Assembly (NCBI RefSeq): GCF_041903755.1
Contig: NZ_JBBWVE010000005.1
Span: 124,001-188,000 of the forward strand
Direction of reading: 5' to 3'
Origin: Thiocapsa roseilacustris
Lineage (GTDB): Bacteria; Pseudomonadota; Gammaproteobacteria; Chromatiales; Chromatiaceae
DNA length: 64,000 bases
The notes under the pieces were generated by a model. The model ran no database searches. It was not told the DNA's origin and saw nothing but the letters and a program-made list of their open reading frames with translations. How positions within the stretch are numbered: position 1 is the first letter of the stretch; each line of letters opens with the position of its first letter. The position numbers and the translations under genes are program-made. This document shows, piece after piece, positions 51,160-62,810 of the stretch.

Positions 51160-52232
51160 CCAGTTGCCTCCGGGTCGGTCGGGTCGAGGAGCCCCGAATC
51201 GAGCGTTTCGAGCCCCTCGAGAAGAGCCACGCAGTGCACGCCGCGCTGCCATTCCGGCTGCTCGTGCAGGCGTGCTCGCTCATGCTGACCGCGGCCGTGC
51301 ATCCTGAGCAGACGCAACTCGGCAGCGGGGTCGTGGTGGTCGACGAACGCATCGAGAACCGCGAGCGCCGCCGAACGATCGTTGCAGACCAGCAGCATAT
51401 CGCAACCGGCATCCGAGGCGGCGCGGGCACGCTCGACCGAGTCACCCTCGGATGCCGCGGCCCCCATGCTGAGGTCGTCGCTGAAGATGACCCCCTGAAA
51501 ACCGAGCCGACCGCGCAGGATCTCGCGCAGCCAGACCGGCGAGAATCCGGCCGGCCGATCGTCGACCAGAGGGTATCGGACATGGGCCGGCATGATCCCT
51601 TCCAGGGCATGCGCGATCAGACGCTCGAAGGGGATGAGATCTTCCATCAAAAAAGCGGCGTAAGGTCTCGGATCGATTGGCAGCTCAAGGTGTGAATCCA
51701 CACTTACCCCGCCGTGTCCGGGAAAATGCTTGCCGACGCCCGCCATGCCGGCGCGACGCACGCCGTCGAGCCAAGCAAGCGCCAGATCGCCGACTGCACG
51801 CGCCCGGTTACCGAAGGCGCGATCGCCGACCACGGGATTCAAACCCCGATCCAGATCGAGTACGGGCGCGAAGCTGAAATCCATGCCGACCGAGCGCAGC
51901 TCCGCGGCCATCAGCCAGGCCACCGCCTCGCAGCTGGCGCGAGCGTCCCGGGGATGGCGTCTGTAGATCTCGGCGAAGCGTCCCGCGGGCGGCAGCCGCG
52001 TAAAACCCTCGCGAAACCGCTGGACCCGCCCGCCTTCCTGGTCGACGCCGATCAAGAGACGCGGCTCACGCAGGGCGTGGATCTCCGCGGTCAGCTCGGC
52101 GAGCTGCACGGGCGAGTCGAAATTACGAGCGAAGAGGATGACCCCGCCCACGGCTGGATGGCGCAAAATCTCGCGATCCTCGGCGTCGAGCGCCGGCGCG
52201 GCGACATCGAGCATGACGGGACCCAGAGACAC
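51156..52232 (-). CDS. nagZ: Beta-N-acetylhexosaminidase (peptidoglycan recycling)
   Basis: A 358-aa cytoplasmic family 3 glycosidase that removes GlcNAc from anhydromuropeptides. It has the family markers GVDQEGGRVQR, KHFPGHGGVSVDSH (His/Asp acid-base loop) and SDDLSM (nucleophile Asp). Length and layout are normal. Confidence 0.96.
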   Translation of the reverse strand: MSLGPVMLDVAAPALDAEDREILRHPAVGGVILFARNFDSPVQLAELTAEIHALREPRLLIGVDQEGGRVQRFREGFTRLPPAGRFAEIYRRHPRDARASCEAVAWLMAAELRSVGMDFSFAPVLDLDRGLNPVVGDRAFGNRARAVGDLALAWLDGVRRAGMAGVGKHFPGHGGVSVDSHLELPIDPRPYAAFLMEDLIPFERLIAHALEGIMPAHVRYPLVDDRPAGFSPVWLREILRGRLGFQGVIFSDDLSMGAAASEGDSVERARAASDAGCDMLLVCNDRSAALAVLDAFVDHHDPAAELRLLRMHGRGQHERARLHEQPEWQRGVHCVALLEGLETLDSGLLDPTDPEATG

Positions 52233-52612
52233 CGACTAGCTCCCCGCCTCCGGACCCAAACCAAGGCCCGGCCTAAAACCCTCGGGCCAATGCAGCATCC
52301 ACCGTTCCACTCTTGCTCGCTTCATGCGCAACACCGCCGACGTCGCATTCGACTACGGCCGAGAATCGCCGCAGCACACCGGCCCCAAGGATTGAGGTTT
52401 ACCGCCCCCGTTGTAACACAGGCACAGCCTCGCTCCTAGAGACGCCGCGCCGCGATCGACCCGGGGCTGCGCGCCTAGGCCCGAGACCGCTATGATAGCC
52501 TACCGTCGGTGGTACTCCGCACACGCCGTTAGACCTCGAAGCACGCGTGCGAAGACGTACCGGCATCTCTTCCGACCGCCTCTTCCGTCCAACTCAGCAA
52601 AGGTCCGCGTCT
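52233..52612. other. 380-bp intergenic region, divergent
   Basis: No supported gene. It separates the divergent nagZ and lipoprotein genes and must hold both promoters, but no strong match could be picked by eye. Confidence 0.4.
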
Positions 52613-53188
52613 ATGTCGCCCCGCCGTTTCTCGCACCTGCTGCTCGTCGCCGTTGTCGCCTTGGCGACCGTGAGCTGTGGATCCAGTCCGACCTCAGCTC
52701 CGGTCCAGACCTCGACCAGGATCGGAACCTCCACGGTGGTCGGGACCCCGGCCCCGTCCAGGCCCAAGGCAACGGCCTCCGGAGAGATCTACGACGGCCC
52801 CCCGGCCCTCGCGATCACCCCGGTCATCGACGGGCGCACGTCGGCCTCGCCGGAGGTCTCGGCTTGGTGGATCCAAAAACTCATCGCGGAGGACTTGGAT
52901 CGAAGCGACCTCTTCGCCGGCGTGATTCCGCTCGAGCACGCCTCGGAGGCTCACGAGGGAGGACTGCTCATCCAACCGGCGCTGACCGCATTGACCTGGA
53001 CCCAACCCAACCAGCGCAGCGGGACCATCGCCATGCGGATCCGCGCGAGCGATCCGGCAACCGGCCGGGTACGACTGGACCGGGTCTACACCGCATCCTG
53101 TCGCGACTGCAAGGTGCCGCCGGGCCAACCCGCTGTTGCCGGTCCCCTGGCTGTCTTGATGCAGGACGTCGCAAAGGATCTGCGTTGA
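52613..53188 (+). CDS. Probable lipoprotein of unknown function
   Basis: A 191-aa protein. ATG 52613 begins a signal (MSPRRFSHLLLVAVVALA) with a lipobox-like TVSC. The mature part reads PPALAITPVIDGRTSASPEV and SAWWIQKLIAEDLDRSDLF, with two Cys in YTASCRDCKVP. I do not recognise it. It is upstream of a MITE-like element and a convergent hairpin. Confidence 0.65.
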   Translation: MSPRRFSHLLLVAVVALATVSCGSSPTSAPVQTSTRIGTSTVVGTPAPSRPKATASGEIYDGPPALAITPVIDGRTSASPEVSAWWIQKLIAEDLDRSDLFAGVIPLEHASEAHEGGLLIQPALTALTWTQPNQRSGTIAMRIRASDPATGRVRLDRVYTASCRDCKVPPGQPAVAGPLAVLMQDVAKDLR

Positions 53189-53193
53189 GGGGT

Positions 53194-53331
53194 AAGGTGA
53201 TTTCCGCAAACTTCCATACCCGTAGGTTGTGCTGACGATAGGAAGCACAAATTGCGCCGACGGTTGGTTGTGCCTCGCACGGCTCGGCACAACCTACGCC
53301 CTTGGCATGAGGGTTTCCGGAATTCGCCTAA
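53194..53331. repeat. MITE-like element with inverted ends
   Basis: The left end AAGGTGATTTCCGCAAAC and the right end (read inverted) TTAGGCGAATTCCGGAAACC match at most positions. The 138-bp element has an internal palindrome (GTAGGTTGTGC / GCACAACCTAC). A further copy of the left end starts at 53330. A related element is at 59298-59410. Confidence 0.6.
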
Positions 53332-53397
53332 GGTGATTTCCAGAAAAAGATCGACCGGCAAAGCCGGAACCAGGAGAACTGGTCGAAAGCTCTACTC

Positions 53398-53468
53398 GTT
53401 GTCGTTGTCGTTGTCGTTGTTGTCGTGTCAGTCCGGAATCCGATTATGACAACGACAACGACAACGAA
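53398..53468. repeat. Inverted (GTTGTC)n / (GACAAC)n hairpin
   Basis: About four GTTGTC units face three GACAAC units across a 22-bp spacer, able to form a long stem. It lies between convergent genes, where it could serve as a transcription barrier. It is the same hexamer as at 31035 and 34623. Confidence 0.65.
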
Positions 53469-53485
53469 AAAGTCTGCGACTGGCC

Positions 53486-54385
53486 TCATGGCGCGGGCCC
53501 GACCCGCGCCGAATCCAAGGTCACGCCGAGCGGACCGCGCGGGACCCAGGTTTCGATCACGCGGCCGCCGCGGCGCACCTGCACCGCGACCTGCTCCCCG
53601 TACTCGCCCTCGGTGGTTTTGCCGCGCAATTCCGAGAAATCGAACAGCCGTTCATCGGCGTAGGATTCGATCAGATCGCCCGCTTGCAGACCTGCAATCT
53701 CAGCGGCGGACCCCGGGATAACGGAATCGACCCTTACGCGGTTGTCTGAACCCGTTGTGTAGAGATAACGGTCGTAGCTGTCGTCGCCGATCTCCTCGCG
53801 AAGCGAGCGCGCGTCCGCGTTGATCCGCGAGAGCTCTTCGCGATACTGGGCGGTCCCGAGCCAGCCTTCCCGAATCGCCTGATCCCGCAAGGAAAGTCGC
53901 TCGAGCGAGCGCTGCGCCTCCTGCAGGACCAAATCCTCGGCCAGACCCGGATCCACGCCTGCGGCCACGAGAGCACCGCGCCGCTCCTCGGCGGTGCGCG
54001 GGGCCGGCGGCCGTTCCTCCTCGGCAGCACTCGCAATCGCTGTCGAGGCGCTCAGAACACGGTTTAGGGCCTGCTCCACGCTCACCAAACGAACGCGAAG
54101 ATCCTTCACCTGCGACTCCAGACTTTGCAACGCCCGCGGCGTCACCGCATCGAGCGCGGACACACCCGGCTCGGCCGGCGGCGCGTCCGGGGCCGGATCG
54201 ACATCCGCGGTCACACCCAGCGCATTCGGGATCGGCGTCGCCGAGTCTGCCTCGGCGACGCGATCGGCATCGAACGAGACCGGCGGCTGCGGTTCGGTCA
54301 CGGCGAGATAGCCGGCAACCGCGGCGGCGCCGATCAGTGCACCGGCCGCGAAGCCGGCCGACAAGAGAGGAACAGTAGGATGCAT
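53486..54385 (-). CDS. Membrane-anchored PDZ-domain protein
   Basis: A 299-aa protein. ATG 54385 precedes a membrane helix (VPLLSAGFAAGALIGAAAVAGYLAV). A low-complexity linker and coiled-coil (about 80-130) follow, then a helical part (SLERLSLRDQAIREGWLG). A PDZ domain near the C-terminus has VDSVIPGSAAEIAGLQAGDLI. No protease domain is present, so it is an adaptor or scaffold by appearance. It is divergent from ftsH, an envelope protease, which suggests but does not show a link to proteolysis. Confidence 0.78.
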   Translation of the reverse strand: MHPTVPLLSAGFAAGALIGAAAVAGYLAVTEPQPPVSFDADRVAEADSATPIPNALGVTADVDPAPDAPPAEPGVSALDAVTPRALQSLESQVKDLRVRLVSVEQALNRVLSASTAIASAAEEERPPAPRTAEERRGALVAAGVDPGLAEDLVLQEAQRSLERLSLRDQAIREGWLGTAQYREELSRINADARSLREEIGDDSYDRYLYTTGSDNRVRVDSVIPGSAAEIAGLQAGDLIESYADERLFDFSELRGKTTEGEYGEQVAVQVRRGGRVIETWVPRGPLGVTLDSARVGPAP

Positions 54386-54637
54386 CGTAGAGGGCCTCGA
54401 TAAGCATGATGTGAGCCTGCGACCGCAACGGATCCGACGCGTTCCAACCACATCCGCACCTGCGAACGACGGCGCGCGGTTGCTCCCGGACCCATCAAAA
54501 CTGGTAAGCTCTTTCCCGTCATCGGCCGCGGCAGCGTTTCCGTTGGTTTTCGGACCCATGCCCCGATGTACCCGCCAATGCCAAATGGCAGGGCGTCGCG
54601 CTCCAGCCGAGCGATGTTCAACGAGGACAACCTGAGA

Positions 54638-56569
<1,932 letters not shown>

Positions 56570-56586
56570 CAATCCCGAGCGACAAG

Positions 56587-56652
56587 GCCCGCCCGGTTAT
56601 CGGGCGGGCACATGAATTCAAGCCTTCGCAATCGATTGCGAAGGCTTTTTTG
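56587..56652 (+). terminator. Double terminator after ftsH
   Basis: Two hairpins lie in series. The first has stem GCCCGCCCG at 56587-56595 pairing with the sequence ending 56609. The second has arms GCCTTCGCAAT and ATTGCGAAGGC at 56622-56645, followed by TTTTTTGTTTT. The second is a classic rho-independent terminator. Confidence 0.9.
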
Positions 56653-56693
56653 TTTTATACTTCAGCCCGAACGACCGACCGAGCGCCACGGCC

Positions 56694-57338
56694 TTGACGC
56701 CAATGCCTAGAGGCGATCTCCGGAAACCGCATCAGGATCCCGACACCGTGCCTGCACCCGCGCTCATCCTTGCCTCGACCTCGCCTTACCGACGCCAACT
56801 TCTGGAACGCTTGGGGCTGCCCTTTACGAGCGCCGCTCCCGATATCGACGAGCGCCCCCGCCCCGGCGAGTCGCCTCAGGTGCTGGTCCTGCGCCTGGCG
56901 GAGGCCAAGGCCAGGGCAATCGCGTCCACCCATCCGAACGCGCTCGTCATCGGGTCGGATCAGGTCGCCTGTATCGACAAGGATATCTTGGGGAAGCCCG
57001 GTGACCGTGCCTGCGCCATCGCTCAACTGGAGCGGGCATCCGGACGAACCGTCGTCTTCCAGACGGGATTGTGTCTGCTCGACACCGTAAGCGGGCGCGC
57101 CCAAACCCTCGTCGAACCCTTTCGCGTCCATTTCAGACACCTCGACCGACGGCAAATCGAAGGGTATCTGGATCGCGAGCAGCCCTTCGATTGTGCCGGC
57201 AGCTTCAAGTCGGAAGGTCTCGGTATCGCGTTATTCGAGCGGCTTGAAGGTGACGACCCCAATACCTTGATCGGATTGCCTCTCATCCGCTTGGTCTCAT
57301 TGCTCGAATCGGCAGGTATCCATCCGCTCAACGCCTGA
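56694..57338 (+). CDS. maf: Maf-family nucleoside triphosphate pyrophosphatase
   Basis: A 214-aa protein with LILASTSPYRRQLLERLGL, VIGSDQVA and GKPGD. The motif arrangement matches YceF-type Maf enzymes, which hydrolyse modified nucleotides such as 7-methyl-GTP. The start could be three codons later (56703) or further in at the GTG before PAPALIL. It is a stand-alone gene after the ftsH terminator. Confidence 0.9.
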   Translation: MTPMPRGDLRKPHQDPDTVPAPALILASTSPYRRQLLERLGLPFTSAAPDIDERPRPGESPQVLVLRLAEAKARAIASTHPNALVIGSDQVACIDKDILGKPGDRACAIAQLERASGRTVVFQTGLCLLDTVSGRAQTLVEPFRVHFRHLDRRQIEGYLDREQPFDCAGSFKSEGLGIALFERLEGDDPNTLIGLPLIRLVSLLESAGIHPLNA

Positions 57339-57721
57339 TCGCAGGGCGCGTCCGGGTCGAATTCATTCGTCGGGCACACTGATCGAGCGATCGATTAATC
57401 GCAATGATCAGTTACCATAGAATACTGATAAATATGATTTTAAACAGCAAAAGCTCAAGCGCTTTCAAGAATAAGAGCCAGCTGCAGCGCATGAACAAAA
57501 GAGGGATTTCCTTGCAATCATCCATTGCAAAGGCGGCTTTCGTGAGCCAATATCAAATCGTCGCCGCACCCATTGCACCGAGCGCACCGACCACATCGAC
57601 GATGTCGCTGCCTATTCGCACGGCATCGCCCTGCCCCGATCGAGCCGGTAGGCCCGTCGGGGTATCCGCCGTCGCAGGGGTCGTGACGCGCGCGAATCAC
57701 GCTCTAGAGGACACGCCGACC
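57339..57721. other. Upstream region of the transglycosylase gene
   Basis: No supported gene. An A/T-rich patch (57395-57470) stands out from the GC-rich surroundings and probably holds the promoter. The reading frame of the next gene is open through it to 57404, but the sequence is not protein-like before 57722. Confidence 0.4.
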
Positions 57722-59281
57722 ATGCCGACCTATCATACCGGGATCAGGGATCTCTCATTCCTGCTGTTGTCGATTGTACTGGTCGGCTTGTCCGGCTGCG
57801 GCAGCGACGGCGGCCAACGTGATACCGCGGGCGAAAGCCGGAGCCAAGGCGAGGTGGTCGCCGGCTCGGACACCTTTCCCGTTCCGGCCGAGATCCAGCC
57901 GAATGTGGATTTCTGGCGCCACGTCTACGGAATCTGGAGTCGCGGCGACGTCGCCATCCACGACAACGAGCACATGGGCATCGTCTACGAGGTCGTCAAG
58001 CTGCCCTCGCCCATCAAAGAGGGCTACACGGATCCGCAACGGTCGCTGGTGCGTGACCGTACGGACGCCTACAAGGGCCAGCTGCGCCTTCTGGAAGAGC
58101 GCGTGCGAACCGGACAGAGCCTGAGCAGCAGCGACAAGACGCTCCTGGCGAAGCTCGAGCAGGCCGGAGGTCGCGCCGCGGTCTACGGGGCTGCCGATCG
58201 CGTGCGCAGCCAGCGAGGTCTGCGCGAGCGTTTCCACCGCGGCGTGGAGATCAGCGGGCGGTACGACACCGCCTTCCGGGAGATCATGCGCAGTCACGGT
58301 GTGCCGGAGGATCTCGCCTATCTCCCGCATGTGGAATCTTCATTTCAAACCAATGCACGATCCGGTGTCGGCGCGGCCGGCGTCTGGCAGTTCATGCCCG
58401 CCACTGGCAGAATGTATATGAAGGTCGACGATACCGTCGACGAGCGTTTCGATCCCATCATCGCGGCGGACGGCGCCGCGCGCTATTTGTCCCAAGCCCA
58501 TCGTCGACTCGGGAGCTGGCCGCTCGCCATCACCTCCTACAACCACGGGCAAGGTGGAATGGCGAATGCCAAGGCACAGTTCGGCGACGACTTCGGCGGG
58601 ATCGTTAAGAACTATCGGGGACCGTACTTCGGATTTTCCTCGCGTAATTTCTACGCCGGGTTCATCGCCGCCCGCGATGTCACGCGCAACGCCGATCGTT
58701 ATTTCCCCGAGGGCGTCCGGCGCGAAGAGCCTTGGCCGCACGACCGACTGGTCCTCCAGCACAGCATGCCGGTGAGCCATATCGCGGGACACTACGGCGT
58801 GACCCCCTATCGCCTTGCCGACCTGAACATGCACTGGCGAGAGCGCGCACGCGACGGTCATGCGCATCTGCCCCCCGGCAGCACGGTGTGGCTCCCGGCC
58901 GGGACGAAACGACGCATCGCCAGCCATCCGCCACCGGTCGCCAACGTCATGGTCGCCCGTGCCGAGCCCAAGTCATCGCCGGTGGCCCGTCAGGCCATCG
59001 CGAAGGTGGAGCGGCCGGTTGCCAAGACGACAGCCGCGGCGCAGCCGTCAACGAAGCCGTCAGCGAAGGCATCCACCAAACAGGTCGCGAAGGCGCCCGC
59101 TGCACAGACGTCGAAGAAGTCGACCGCTGCAGCGCGCTACCATGTCGTGAAGCCGCAGGAGACGCTCTATCGCGTCGCGGTTCAGAACGGCATCACTGTC
59201 GCCGAGCTGCGCAAGCTAAACAAGATGCAGCCCGACGACAACAAGATTCGCCCGGGGCAGAAGCTCAAGGTCAGCATTTAA
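57722..59281 (+). CDS. mltD: Membrane-bound lytic murein transglycosylase with LysM
   Basis: A 519-aa protein. ATG 57722 starts a lipoprotein signal ending LSGCGSDGG; a frame-open extension upstream lacks this. The SLT domain has PHVESSFQ (catalytic Glu), GVGAAGVWQFMP and SYNHGQGGM. A degenerate and then a clear LysM repeat (HVVKPQETLYRVAVQNGITV) end the protein after an Ala/Lys/Pro-rich linker. It cleaves peptidoglycan to 1,6-anhydro-muropeptides, which NagZ can process further. Confidence 0.92.
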   Translation: MPTYHTGIRDLSFLLLSIVLVGLSGCGSDGGQRDTAGESRSQGEVVAGSDTFPVPAEIQPNVDFWRHVYGIWSRGDVAIHDNEHMGIVYEVVKLPSPIKEGYTDPQRSLVRDRTDAYKGQLRLLEERVRTGQSLSSSDKTLLAKLEQAGGRAAVYGAADRVRSQRGLRERFHRGVEISGRYDTAFREIMRSHGVPEDLAYLPHVESSFQTNARSGVGAAGVWQFMPATGRMYMKVDDTVDERFDPIIAADGAARYLSQAHRRLGSWPLAITSYNHGQGGMANAKAQFGDDFGGIVKNYRGPYFGFSSRNFYAGFIAARDVTRNADRYFPEGVRREEPWPHDRLVLQHSMPVSHIAGHYGVTPYRLADLNMHWRERARDGHAHLPPGSTVWLPAGTKRRIASHPPPVANVMVARAEPKSSPVARQAIAKVERPVAKTTAAAQPSTKPSAKASTKQVAKAPAAQTSKKSTAAARYHVVKPQETLYRVAVQNGITVAELRKLNKMQPDDNKIRPGQKLKVSI

Positions 59282-59297
59282 ACCGCGTTCGGAGCAC

Positions 59298-59410
59298 CTT
59301 AAATTATTTCCGGGAAAGCATCGACCAACATGTAGGGGCGACTTTAGTCGCCCGGTAAGCATTGGCAACACGCACGGCCGGGATGATCATTCCCGGAAAT
59401 CGCCTTAAAT
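59298..59410. repeat. MITE-like element with inverted ends
   Basis: The left text CCTTAAATTATTTCCGGGAA and the right text inverted (TTTAAGGCGATTTCCGGGAA) share ATTTCCGGGAA and part of the tip. The 113-bp element also has a short internal palindrome GGGCGACTTTAGTCGCCC. It resembles the element at 53194. Confidence 0.6.
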
Positions 59411-59596
59411 GGGTTGGAGCGACTCCGGCGTAGTGCGAACCAATGAAGGTCGCCGCGACGCGGTTTAAATGAAAATTAAAAGCAAAGAGATAAGGCGCGA
59501 ATCTATTGCCGCTCGTAGGCTCGGGGGATGTCGATTGTCCGCTCCCGGGCCAACTGAGTGCCGGACGCCTGAGCTCATGTCGGGGCAGCCGACGAA

Positions 59597-60067
59597 GTGA
59601 CGCTGTGGATCGAGACCATCGGTTTTACTGCGGCGGCACTCACCACCGTGTCCTTCGTGCCACAGGTGGTGCGCACCTTGCGTACCCGTGATACGCGGGG
59701 CATCTCGCTCTGGATGTACGCCCTCTTCAGCACAGGCGTTGCGCTTTGGGGAATTTACGGGCTCCTGATCGGCTCCTGGCCCGTGATCGCCGCAAACGCG
59801 ATCACCTTGGTCCTCGCCTCCATCGTGCTCTGGCACAAGCTGCGCGAAACGCCGGAGACCCCGTCCGGGCCGGACGCGGTCTCAAAGCACCTTGCTCACC
59901 CATTTGACCGCCATGTCCTGCGGGTCGCTCTCGATGCGGAATCCGAGCGATTTCACCAGGGCCAGCATCCGACTGTTGGCGCTGAGCACCTCGCCGTCCA
60001 TGACACGAAAGCCGCGCGAGCGAGCGTTCTGCATGAGCGAACGCATGAGTCTTGCGCCGATCCCTAG
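59597..60067 (+). CDS. SemiSWEET/PQ-loop family transporter
   Basis: A membrane protein from GTG 59597 with three helices and a PQ motif (SFVPQVVRTLRTRDTRGIS). This is the half-sized SWEET fold, which dimerises to pass sugars or similar solutes. The recognisable domain is about 90 residues. The frame then stays open to 156 aa, running antisense into the acetyltransferase gene by 186 bp. The overlap and unusual tail suggest that the original stop was lost. Confidence 0.8.
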   Translation: MTLWIETIGFTAAALTTVSFVPQVVRTLRTRDTRGISLWMYALFSTGVALWGIYGLLIGSWPVIAANAITLVLASIVLWHKLRETPETPSGPDAVSKHLAHPFDRHVLRVALDAESERFHQGQHPTVGAEHLAVHDTKAARASVLHERTHESCADP

Positions 60068-62560
60068 GTTTCGCCAGGTATCTGAGACCACAATCGCGAA
60101 CTCGCAGGCCTCGCCGCCCGGTCGCGCCATATAGCGGACCACACCGACCTGCACGTCCGCGCCGTCGTGCTCGACCACGCCGATCAGGGCCATCTCGCGG
60201 TCGTAGTCGATCTGGGTGAAGCGGACCAGCATCTCGGGCGTCAACTCCTTGATCGCCTGCATGAACCTGAAATACTTAGTCTGCTCCGAAAGTCCCCGAA
60301 CGAACTCCTGCTCCATCTGGGCATCCTCCGGGCGAATCGGTCGGATCACCAGATCCTTGCCGTCCGGCAACTGGACGCGCTCGATGAGGTGGCTCGGGTA
60401 AGGGTGGATCGCCATGTGCCCGTAGGTCGTCTGCTGGGGCGGGCGATAATCGACCTTGATGCGCGCATCCACGGCAATGACATCCTTGTCGTTGCCGATG
60501 AGCGGGTTGATGTCCATCGAGATGATCTCGGGCAGCTCGCAGACCATCTCCGAAACGCGTTGAAGAATCTTTGCCAAGGCCACACGGTTCATCGGCGGCA
60601 TATGCTGAAAGGCGCCCATGAGACGCACGATCCGGGTGTGGTCGATCATGGTCTGGATGATGAACGCGTTGAGCGGCGGCAGACCGAGCGCGCGGTCCTC
60701 GAGGACCTCGACCTTGGTGCCGCCGGCGCCGAAACTGATCACGGGACCGAAGATCCGGTCCCGGGTCACACCAACCATCAGCTCGCGTGCCGCGCGCGTC
60801 GAGGCCATATGCTCGACCGTGATGCCCTCCATCCGCGCATCCGGGCGCAGCCGCTTGGCACGCTCGACGATCTCGGTGAAGGTCCGGCGCACCGATTGGG
60901 CATCGTCGATATTCAGACGCACGCCGTCGACATCGGATTTGTGCTCCAGGTCCGGCGAGTTGATCTTCATTACGACCGGGAAGCCGAGGGCTTGGGCCGC
61001 CATCAGTGCCTCGTTCGGCGTGCGGGTCAACACCGCCTGCATGGTCGGGATGCGGAACGCCGAGAGGATCGCCTTTGCCTCCACCGTGCCCAGCGTCTTT
61101 CGCCCTTCGGCCATGACGCCCTCGATGATCAGACGCGCGCCTTCCACGTCCGGCGCGTCCTCCTGCGAGAGCGGGCCCGGCGACTGCATCAGCAGCTTCT
61201 GGTTGCGCTGGTGGGTGGCGAGGAACGAGAAGGCGTCGATCGCCACCTCCGGGCTGTCGAAGTGCGGCACGTCGTGCTCGGCTAAAAGCTCTTGGGCCTC
61301 GGCGACCCGTTTCCCCCCCATCCAGCAGGCGAGCACCGGTTTGCGGCTGTCCTTGGTCGCCGCGATGACCTGCTCGGCCGTGGCGACCGGATCGCCGAAC
61401 ACCAAGGGCGCCAGGATACAGAGCACCCCGTCGACCTCCGGATCCGCGAGACAGGCATCCAGGGCCAGCCGGTAACGCTCCGGCGGGGCGTCGCCGATGA
61501 TGTCGATGGGATTGCCGTGGGACCAATGGTCCGGGAGCCCCTTCTCGAGGGTCTGACGCGTCGTGTCGCTGATCTGCGCGAGCGAGAGGCCCAACTCTAC
61601 AATGCGATCCGCAGCCAGTACGCCCGGCCCGCCGCCGTTGGTGATGACAGCGATGCGGTCGCCCGCCAGACGCCGACGCGTGCCGAAGACCTGGGCGGCT
61701 GCGAACAACTGATCGAGGTTGGAGACCTGTACCACGCCCGCACGCTCCGTGACGGCGCGGAACACGTCCGCCGAGCCCACATAGGCGCCGGTATGCGACT
61801 TGACCGCGCGGGTCCCTGCCGGATGTCGCCCGGCCTTGACCACCACCACCGGCTTCAGACGCGCCGCCGCGCGCAGCCCGCTCATGAAGTGTCGCGCGTT
61901 GCGGATCCCCTCTACGTAGAGCAGGATGCATTGCGTCTGGCTGTCCAGGGCGAGATAGTCGAGCACGTCTCCGAAGTCGACATCCGCTGCCGCCCCCAGC
62001 GAGACCACCGCCGAGAAACCGATGCGGCGGCGCTCCGACCAATCGATCATCGCCGTACAGATCGCACCGGATTGCGACACCAAGGCCACGTTGCCGCGGC
62101 GTGGAAGATCCTGTCCGACGCTGGCATTCAGACCGTGTTGCGGGCGCATCGCCCCGATGCAATTGGGTCCGAGAACGCGGATCCGATTGTTCCGGGCCGC
62201 CTCGACCATCCGTTCCTGAAGATTGATCCCGCGTTCGCCGTACTCGCCGAAACCGGCCGAGTGGACCACCGCCACCTTGACCCCGTAGCCGCCGCATTGA
62301 TTGAGAATCTCCGGGACTCGATCGGCGGGCGTGGCGATCAGCGCCAGGTCGACATGCTTGTCGAGCTGGCCCAGATCGCGATAGCAGGGCTCCCCGGCCA
62401 CCTCCTGGTACTTCGGATTGATCGCATAGGCGTTGCCTTTGAATCCACCGGCCAGCAGATTGCGAAAGACCATGCCGCCGATGGACCCCTCGCTGTCGCT
62501 AGCCCCGAAAACCGCAACGGCGATGGGCGTGAAGAGTTGTTCGATATCGGATACGCGCAT
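59882..62560 (-). CDS. Protein lysine acetyltransferase (Pat/PatZ type)
   Basis: An 892-aa protein built as an ADP-forming acyl-CoA synthetase-like region (CoA-binding GASDSEGSIGGMVF, IGAMRPQHGLNASVG, ATP-grasp part GVRLNIDDAQSV) fused to a C-terminal GNAT domain (EFAIVVSDTWRNLGIGARLM). The layout and length match PatZ/Pat enzymes, which acetylate and inactivate acetyl-CoA synthetase and other proteins. ATG 62560 gives the family start MRVSDIEQLFTP. It is divergent from an HDAC-family gene. Confidence 0.9.
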   Translation of the reverse strand: MRVSDIEQLFTPIAVAVFGASDSEGSIGGMVFRNLLAGGFKGNAYAINPKYQEVAGEPCYRDLGQLDKHVDLALIATPADRVPEILNQCGGYGVKVAVVHSAGFGEYGERGINLQERMVEAARNNRIRVLGPNCIGAMRPQHGLNASVGQDLPRRGNVALVSQSGAICTAMIDWSERRRIGFSAVVSLGAAADVDFGDVLDYLALDSQTQCILLYVEGIRNARHFMSGLRAAARLKPVVVVKAGRHPAGTRAVKSHTGAYVGSADVFRAVTERAGVVQVSNLDQLFAAAQVFGTRRRLAGDRIAVITNGGGPGVLAADRIVELGLSLAQISDTTRQTLEKGLPDHWSHGNPIDIIGDAPPERYRLALDACLADPEVDGVLCILAPLVFGDPVATAEQVIAATKDSRKPVLACWMGGKRVAEAQELLAEHDVPHFDSPEVAIDAFSFLATHQRNQKLLMQSPGPLSQEDAPDVEGARLIIEGVMAEGRKTLGTVEAKAILSAFRIPTMQAVLTRTPNEALMAAQALGFPVVMKINSPDLEHKSDVDGVRLNIDDAQSVRRTFTEIVERAKRLRPDARMEGITVEHMASTRAARELMVGVTRDRIFGPVISFGAGGTKVEVLEDRALGLPPLNAFIIQTMIDHTRIVRLMGAFQHMPPMNRVALAKILQRVSEMVCELPEIISMDINPLIGNDKDVIAVDARIKVDYRPPQQTTYGHMAIHPYPSHLIERVQLPDGKDLVIRPIRPEDAQMEQEFVRGLSEQTKYFRFMQAIKELTPEMLVRFTQIDYDREMALIGVVEHDGADVQVGVVRYMARPGGEACEFAIVVSDTWRNLGIGARLMRSLMQNARSRGFRVMDGEVLSANSRMLALVKSLGFRIESDPQDMAVKWVSKVL

Positions 62561-62810
62561 GGAATCGCCCTCCCGGGCAATAAAAAGGATTAAGCTAAAC
62601 CGCGTTCGAAACGCGTCGGGCGCGACATTCCGTATCGCTGCATCGACTCGGCCTCGGATGCATCGACCGGCGTCGGCGTAGACGCGTTTCGAAGATGAAA
62701 AAATTGGATTCAGGGATTCGACACGGGCGCGACCATGCGCCGAACGACAACGAGAATTGCCCGGGTACCATCCATCTCCCGCGTGCAATCAATGCTTTGA
62801 GGACCTTCGC

